64,000 bases of DNA, from the NCBI GenBank assembly GCA_947471745.1, contig CANJKZ010000823.1:186001-250000 (forward strand), read 5' to 3'. The position numbers and the translations under genes are program-made. The stretch comes from Closterium sp. Naga37s-1 (taxonomy: Eukaryota; Streptophyta; Zygnematophyceae; Desmidiales; Closteriaceae). The notes below the pieces were generated by a model. That model had not been told where the DNA came from and did not search any database. It was given only the letters and a program-made list of their open reading frames with translations. Below, piece after piece: positions 30,828 through 39,800 of this stretch (position 1 is the stretch's first letter; every line of letters begins with the position of its first letter).

Positions 30828-33800
30828 ATGATATCGCGTATCAAGGCCGTCGAGTCGATAATACCATACCCCGTCGCGTTCGCTTGGGCAATAATTGCGA
30901 CAATTCTCCTCTGCTCGCTCTCGATCGTCACCCTTCAGTTTCCCCATGGCTGCGGAGAGAACGGCAATATCTTGGCGACAGAACTAGGGCTCGCAAATGG
31001 ACCGCAAGAAAGCGGTCTCACGCTGCAAGCCAAAAGCGTCGAAGGTGGTGCGGCGGGAGAGACAGAGTCATGCACTGATTGGTTGTCAACCAGCCGTCCA
31101 GTTCAAGGCGGCGCGCGCCCAGATCCGTGGGGTTTTACAAAGGTACCTAGTGCTTGTATTAGTAACCTCGAAGCCTGACTTTGGGGCAAGTTACGTGGGC
31201 CCTTAGGTGACTTTCGCGTCGAGACAGTATTAGGTCGGCTCAATCAGTGTTACTCCTCTCGTGCTCTCCACCTTCCCGCCTGTTGTCCCCTCCACCCTTC
31301 CCCCCACACACAACATTTCCTCCCCCCCTCTCCTTCCCTCCCCGCCTCTCCCTTCCCCCTCTCCCCCCTCCACACAACCCCCGATTTCCTCTCCCCCATT
31401 CCCCGCATTCCTTCCCCCCGGTTTCCCCCTCCCTCCTCGCATTCCTCTCCCCCGTTCCATACACCTCCCCGCACGCCTCTCCAAGGCTCCTGGTCCCAGT
31501 TCACCCCCGGTCAGGGGGATATGATTCAGCGCACTCGAGTGCGCTGCTACAGTCCCGAAAATGTGCCCTTTTTGTTCCCCTTTTTCCCAACCTTTTTGTT
31601 CGTTCAGGTGCCTCAAGGTTCTTTCCGTCACGCCCTGACAAGCATTCCCCCAGTGCATGCGCGCAATCCGCAAAATGTTCCTCTCCCAATCTCACAGGGG
31701 ATCTATGCCATTCCTTCAAAAGACATTTTCTCTTCCCTTCCCCCTGCCCGCCTTCCCCACAATACACGCAGTGGACACCCCGCGTTTCCCCGTGCCTTGT
31801 AGCGGGGCTGCCTATAGAGGAGCTTGATGCGCATTTAAACTTCCGCCGGGGGTGGACGCTCGGGTTCACGGAGGACGTGGAAGATAAGACGCAGATTCTG
31901 CCGTTGATGCGAGGCGCCATGGATCCTACAATGCACGCGAGGTGGGTGGTAGTAGTATCAATTACTCACTGGTAGCTCGATACAGTTCGAACTTAGTAAT
32001 AGTACGCGTCGGCTTAAACCAAACATATTCACTACTTTGTGCCTTCTTAGAATGAAACATTTCCCCATCTTCCCTCCGGTTTCTCCAATCTGCCCCCAAA
32101 ACTCCGCGTTCCCACAGCAAGCGGACGGTTTATGTCGATTTGGGAGCCACGACGTTCAACACGAGCGTCACCTGGTTTCTCCAGATGTTACCCCCTCGAT
32201 TTCACCGAGATTCACACGGTGGAAGCGAAACCAGGGTCCAACCAATCAGAGCGTCAAAACATGCAGATCTGAGGAAGCCTTTCCAGCCCGTCCCTTTGTG
32301 CTCCCATCCACGAATCTCGCTTTCCCACAGGGAGCGGAGGGTTTTCCTCGACCTGGGAGCCAAGGAGTTCAACACGAGCGTCACCTGGTTTCTCCAAATG
32401 TACCCCCTCGATTTCACCGAGATCCACGCGGTGGAAGCGAGACCCGATGTGTTTCAAACGCCATCTCCAACAACGCCGAAGGTGTGTGCACTGTGCATAT
32501 ATGAAATACTTCAAATAAAAGCATATTGGAGGGGTAAGAAAGTTATGCGAACAGCTAACGAGCGCCGGGAGAGATGGTGGGGGAGGGGGTAGTGGGGAGT
32601 GGGGGGGTGGTGGGGGCAAGGGGGGTTGTTGGGGTTGGGAGAGGAGGGAGGGTGAGTGCGAACTAGGGACAAAGACAATATTCTCAGTCAATATTATGCA
32701 TACACTGTATGCATCCTTGACATATGAAGTGACCAACATAGGCAGGGTTATTTCTTCAAAACATGTCTTCTATGGTCTGTAACGTGGGGATGAAGATGTG
32801 CAATATGTAATAAATCGAAAAAATGCCCCCGCGTACAATACCCGTTCCCATTTCCTTGAGCCCAGCGCTCATACTCCTCCCCCCGCTTTCTTCATTTTCG
32901 TTCCCCCTGATACACCTCTCCTGCTATATTAAATGCATATACCCCCCAATACTTGAAAGAAGTTTCAGGCGTTCACAAAACTAGTAAAAAAACTGAAGGA
33001 AACTTGTCGTCCAACCCCTTCAAACTGTTATAGTCACAATAGGCTTGAATGTGCCTAAAACGAAAGATAGAGAGCACAGACGGATTTCTGCACAGCGGCT
33101 TCAAACGTTGATAGCGTTCTGCTCACAGCTGCAAATGACTTGATTCAAATTGGATCTGGAGCGTCTTTACGTCGTTTACAATTAGCAATTTAGATTGCAC
33201 GATTTGATAAAGAATTGACGACACAGCGTCGGTTTGAACGAACGGTACTATGGCAGCCACTATAGTCTTAGAACACAAGATAGGAAGAGTTACGAGTTGG
33301 GAATGACTCCCAGCTCCTACAAACCCCAAGAGCCGAGGTACAGTGATGTGGAACAGTGCCACACTGTCCCCAACCACGAAGGGTCTCGAAACTACCCTTC
33401 ACTAGGCCCTACACCAAGTGAAATGTTACACTACACAAAGTAATGTAACTATCTTCAATATCTTGAGGTGTACCCTTTTGGCGAGCTTCGAAATCACTTG
33501 AGGCTTGACACCAAGGCTCGGGCTCTTCATCACAAACTCATCCTTGAGTTCTTGATGGGTCTGCTGCACAGACTTGCGACACGCCGAACGTTCGACACAG
33601 GACAAAATAGAAACCGCGCACGACAAAATAGAAACCGCGCGCGAGACACAAACGACCGCGTAACACGCGTCTAGCGATAACTCGCTATTGACTCGACACA
33701 CACACTCGACATCATGACTCAACATTCACACACAATTATAAGCATGAAATATATATTATCCCATGCCCTCATACCATTCCATACACACACACATTCACGC

Positions 33801-36800
33801 ACACGGACAACAAGCCGAGTGCAAACCGTAGGGTTGCACCAACAAACTCCCCCTCGGATTGTTGGCCTTAGGATGTGTTGCTCTCTCAGTTCAGAGCCAT
33901 CCCAGCCAGCTTGCAACACTTCCAATGCTGCTGCTCCACCAGCCTCTTGGTCATCATGTCAGCCGGCTGCCCTGTGGTCTTCACGTAGCGCAACTCAACT
34001 TCACCCGCGGTTACCATGCTCCTCGTCCAATGCCACTTCACCCTCATGTGCTTCGTGAGTCCATGCAACACAGGGTTCTTAGCAAGAGCAATGGCACCCT
34101 GGCTGTCACAGTACAGTGGGGTAGGTCCTTGCTGCTCCTCCCCCAATTCAGCCAACAAACGCCGCTGCCACACAATCTCCCGTACGGCACGGAAGAGTGC
34201 CATGTACTCGGACTCCACCGAGCTCAAAGCTTGGTCAACCTGCTTCTTGCTCTCCCAAGCAGTTGGGCCTCCACCAACACAGCATATGAAGCCTCCCACA
34301 CTTGTCATGTCCTCTGGTTCTGATGCATATGAAGCATCCGAGTAGGCGGTGAGGAACAAACGCCCGGGTTCAACACCATCCGCGCCCTTTTGGCGCCTTT
34401 GTGCCGCCGCCGAGTATTGCAGCCCAACGGTCGGTGTTTGGCCAAGATACTTGGCCACCCTCATTCCAGCTGCTACCTGCTCCTCATTAGGGCATTGCAC
34501 AACCCTAGCCAGCTGCCCGGTAGCAAACGCGACGTCCGGTCGGGTGTTTACCGCCGCATACATGAGGCTGCCCACCAACGAGTGAAATCGGCGCCTCTCC
34601 TCTTCACCAACGCTCTCCTCCTCTGGTCCCTTCACACACTTGAACCCAGAGGGAAAGGGTGTAGCCACATGGCCTTCACTCTGCCCAAAGTTGGCAGCCA
34701 ATGCCTCCAGGTACTTTCGTTGATGCACCCGCATGCACCGCTTCTCCACATCTCGTTCGATGTGGAGCCCAAGGTAGAAGCTCACGTCACCAAGGGCCTT
34801 GCACTTGAACTTGTCTTGAAGCTTCAGCATCACCTCCTTCACAAGGTCAGAAGAGGGTGAGAAAATGAGGATGTCATCCACATAAACCACCATGAAACTC
34901 CTCTGCTCCCCCTCGCCAAGCATGAACAAGGAGTGATCGGCCGTTGAGGGAGTGAAGCCGATCCCCTCCAACACTTCGCGCAGCTTCATGTACCATTGCC
35001 TAGGGGCCTGCTTCAGCCCATAGAGGGCCTTCTTCAGCTTCCACACTCTGCCACTACCATCATCAAACCCCTCTGGCTGCGCCATAAAAATCTCCTCCTC
35101 AAGGATGCCGTTAAGGAATGCCGTTACGATGTCCATTTGCTTTACTACCCATCCTTTGATGGCGGCTCCCGCGAATAGGGTTCGCAGCGTCGTCGGCTTC
35201 ACCACAGGGGCAAACAGCTCCTTGAAGTCCACCTTCTCCTTCTGCTGGTACCCCTTGGCTACAAGCCTAGACTTGTAGCGCTCGATCTTGCCGTCGGCAT
35301 CCGACTTGATTTTGAAGAGCCACTTGGACGTTATCGCCGTACGCCCCTCCGGTAGCTCCACCAATTCAAACGTGTCATTCTCCTCGATGCTCTTCAGCTC
35401 ACTCTCCATGGCCTTCTTCCACTCCTCAGCATCACTACTCTCCAAAGCCTCCTTGAGAGTTGCTGGTTCTCCCGGCATCTCCACCGGAGAGAAGAACGCG
35501 AAGGCACACTCCTCGTAGTCACTCTCCTCGTCGTCTCCGACCATCATTGCCGCTCCGGCCAGGGCTGTCTTGCCCTGCTTTCCCGGCGCATCATAGGTCA
35601 GCCTATTAGGGGGTTGAACTCTCCTCTTCCCCCTTCCTTCCTCCTCAGCTGCAGGGACTTGAAGGCCTTGGCGTTGCTGCGGTGTGGCTCGAATCCGTGG
35701 AGCACTCGTAGTACGGGAAGGGAGTGACGGTGCACGCTCGCTCACTTGCTGCACCTCCTCCTCTTCTTCCTCTGCATCATTGGCCTCCTCTCCCCCATTC
35801 ACAAGGGAGGATTTCCTTGTGGTTGTGCTGCCGCTGCTCAGCTCCAAAGGCAGCTCCACATGCTCCAAACCGGAACTCTTCACCTCCCCAAACCGCACGC
35901 CTATCTTCGCCTCATTCTCCGCCTTCCAATCCTTGTACATGAAGTTCTCCATGAACTTGCAGTCCCTGCTCACCAAGAACTTCTTGGTGAATGGGTCCCA
36001 AAGAAGCCATCCCTTGCTGTTTTGAGCCATGCCCAAGTGCACGGCCCACACCGCCTTGGCACCAAGCTTGTTGTGCCGAAGATGCTTAGGCACGAGCGCC
36101 ATGCACATGCACCCGAACACCCGAAGCATATCCACCTTTGGCTTCCTTCCTAGCCACTCCACATAGGGCACCCATTTGTCTGCTCCCACATGAGTCAAGG
36201 CTCTGTTCTTGGCCACACACGCGCTCCGCACCGCATCAGGCCAGAAATAGTCGGGTAGCCCGGCTTCAATGAGCAACCCGCGTGCCGCCTCCGTGATTGT
36301 GCGGTTCGCTCGCTCGGCGATGCCGTTCATTGCAGGGGAGTATGGCATGGTGAGGGAGTGCCGAATACCATTCTTCTTCAGCCACAACCCAAACTCCTTG
36401 CTCAGGAACTCTCCCCCTCGATCGGTGCGGATTGACTTGACTAGACGGTCTTGTTGCCGCTCCACCATCAGGAACCAATCCGTCTTCAACGTTTCAGCCA
36501 CGTCGCTCTTCTTGGCCAGCACGTACACCCAAGTCATGCGGGTGTAGACGTCGACAATGGTGAGAAAATACTCAGCTCCAGCAGCTCCAAGCTTCAGGGG
36601 GCCCACCACGTCCATCACCACCTCATCAAGCGGTGCCTTTGCCGTTGCCTCCGAACTAGGGAACGGAAACCGGGTGAACTTGGCTTGAATGCACGTCGGG
36701 CAGCCAAGCACCTCATCGGGCTCCCCCTTCACACGTATGCCAGCAACCATCTCATTCTTCACTAGCTGCTGCAAGATGGGCAGGGCCACATGCCCCATGC

Positions 36801-39800
36801 GCCAATGCAAGGTGAGCCAATCACACTCCCCCGTAGCCGAAGTTGGATTGGAGAATGCCGCGCTCGCAATAGCGCCCCACATACTCTCTCCGTAATCCTC
36901 CTCCGCTGCTGCCTCTGGGTTCTCCTCACCCTTTTGCTGCTCCTTGGTTGCTGCACCACTCTCCTTAGGTTCACTGAATTTGCTGGTCCCTCCAGGTTTG
37001 CTCTTCTTGAGCTCATTCTCCTTAGCGCGACCGTTCGCGCCATCGTCGCTACCGACCGCTCCATCCTTGGTGCTGATGCTTGCTGCCACTTGCCTCTCCT
37101 TAGGCATAGGGACCACTGGGATCTGCCACATCTCGTTGTAGACATCCTTGTCCTCATGAAGGTCCCAAAGAATTCGATCGCCAAGCCTTGCGGTGTAGGT
37201 CTTGGCTCCCTTCGAGTTCGTGTCCATGCCGGCCTTTGCCAACCGCCGCACGGAAATCAGGTTTGCAGCAAGGCTGGGCACCCAAAGCACATTCTTGAGG
37301 CCCACCATCTTCCCATCAGCACCCTTGAACATGGCCTTGCCCATGCCTTTCACCTCTGCTCGCTGCCCCAAAGCCGATGTGACATGCTTCACCGGTGACG
37401 GCTCGAGTTCGGTGAGCAAGTCCGGGCGAGGTGTCATGCTATAGGTAGCGCCACTATCAATCACCCAATAGTCCAGGGGATGTAGGGTCACCTTCCCCCA
37501 CAGCTGCTGGCTCCTCAAAGCCTTCATCCTTCTCTGGACCAGCCGGTACTTGCGTCGACACGAAGTAGAATAGACCCGGGTATCGATCGTCGCTCGGGTC
37601 CTTGTCGTTGTCTCCGCTCTTCATGTTTGCAGCTCCGCCACCGCGACCGCCACGGCCTCCACGGCCTCGTCCTCTCCCTCCTCCTGCTCCTCTACCCTCT
37701 TGGCCTTGAGCAGGGGTCCAACCATCAGGGAGTTTGTAGCAGTCGCGCCACATGTGTCCGCTCTTGTGGCAATAGTGACACTCGCCGTCGAATCGGCCGC
37801 GACCGCGTCCGTAGCTCTTGTCGTCGCTGCCGTAACCGCCACTCCTGCGGCCTCCGCCGAAGTTGCTGCCACCAAACCTTCCTCCCCCTCGTCCTCTGCC
37901 TCTTCCTCGACCATATCCACGGCCGATGCTCGCTGCCCCAGCGCCATCCGCACTCGCCAACTCACGGCGGCGGAAATCCTCTTGAAGGATAGCTCGCTTC
38001 ACGTCTTCAAGCGAGAGGCGGGGCAAGTCGCGATTAAGGTTGATGATGAGCGAGGACCATGACTCTGGGAGTAAGGCCAGCAACTTGGTCTTCTTTTGGA
38101 GCTCACTGTAGTTCAAATCAGCTCCCTCAAGCCGCGTCAACAAGTCGAAGAATTTCTGCACCCCTTCTTCAACCGCTTCGTCTTCTTCAATTCGTAGTGC
38201 CGCCATTTGCCGTTCCAACACCACCGCTACTGCCGCTGTTGCAGGAGCATGTACACCCTTGAGAGCAGCCCATGCCTTTGGTCCTTTCTCTGGTTCACGC
38301 TGGAATGGCTTGATGTGACGGATCTGACTGCTCCCCAACGCTTGCCCAAGTAAGAGATAGCCTTGTGCGCTCTTCCGCACCCACGGGCTCTTCTCCGGGT
38401 CGTTCTCGGGGCGCTTCTCCGTTCCTTCCATCACCTCCAGCAGGTCATAGTGGTCAAAGATGTTCTCCATCTTGAAGGACCATTCAGCAAAGTTGTCACC
38501 GTTGAACTTGTCAAGCCCAAACACCCTAGGCTCATCCCTAGGTGGGCCAAGACTTGGTTGCATGGGCGCCATGGCTGAATCACGGGGTTGGCCTTGAGCT
38601 TGAGCTTCTCCACTGCCACCAGCACCTCTGCCACCCCTTTCCTCAGGTCCAGACATTGTCGAAACTGCTCCAAGGGGCTCTGATACCACTTGTTATAGTC
38701 ACAATAGGCTTGAATGTGCCTAAAACGAAAGATAGAGAGCACAGACGGATTTCTGCACAGCGGCTTCAAACGTTGATAGCGTTCTGCTCACAGCTGCAAA
38801 TGACTTGATTCAAATTGGATCTGGAGCGTCTTCACGTCGTCTACAATTAGCAATTTAGATTGCACGATTTGATAAAGAATTGACGACACAGCGTCGGTTT
38901 GAACGAACGGTACTATGGCAGCCACTATAGTCTTAGAACACAAGATAGGAAGAGTTACGAGTTGGGAATGACTCCCAGCTCCTACAAACCCCAAGAGCCG
39001 AGGTACAGTGATGTGGAACAGTGCCACACTGTCCCCAACCACGAAGGGTCTCGAAACTACCCTTCACTAGGCCCTACACCAAGTGAAATGTTACACTACA
39101 CAAAGTAATGTAACTATCTTCAATATCTTGAGGTGTACCCTTTTGGCGAGCTTCGAAATCACTTGAGGCTTGACACCAAGGCTCGGGCTCTTCATCATAA
39201 ACTCATCCTTGAGTTCTTGATGGGTCTACTGCACAGACCTGCAACACGCCGAACGTTCGACACAGGACAAAATAGAAACTGCTCACGACAAAATAGAAAG
39301 CGCGCGCGAGACACAAACGACCGCGTAACACGCGTCTAGCGATAACTCGCTATTGACTCGACACACACACTCGACATCATGACTCAACATTCACACACAA
39401 TTATAAGCATGAAATATATATTATCCCATGCCCTCATACTATTCCATACACACACACATTCACGCACACGGACAACAAGCCGAGTGCAAACCGTAGGGTT
39501 GCACCAACACAAACCCTTCTTCACCGCTCTGAACTGCTTCAGGTACTGGCAAACGGTTTGGGTCTGAATTCACGCCTGCGCCCGAGACGAGGAGGCCCAG
39601 CAGACTTCCCCAAATGGTTGCTGCAACGCGTTCATCCCTACAACTTCTACGTCTCTTCCAAAGACAACCAAGAGAGGGTAAGAAGACGACAAAAACGAAA
39701 TCTCATTTGAGAGTTCTCAGAGTGGTTGCCGCTACGAGTTCACCCCTACAACTTCTATGTCTACCAAAGATAACCGAGAGGAGGTAGTTAGATTAAGAAA

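Larger units (their letters stand above)
33026..39509 (-). mobile_element. Copia-B2, complete LTR retrotransposon in intron 3 of the methyltransferase-like gene
   Basis: 6484 bp, minus strand, opposite to the host gene. Two 819-bp LTRs, primer site, gag-pol and the 5-bp target duplication CAAAC (33021-33025 and 39510-39514) are present. The LTRs differ at roughly ten sites by eye. It differs from B1 mainly by a one-base frameshift in gag-pol. The right end lies 33 bp from the proposed exon 4 acceptor. Confidence 0.96.

Noticed and set aside
31230-31975. Pro/Ser-rich plus-strand and Gly/Arg/Glu-rich minus-strand frames
   Set aside because: Caused by pyrimidine tracts of intron 1; only 31772-31941 within the plus frame is retained, as exon 2.
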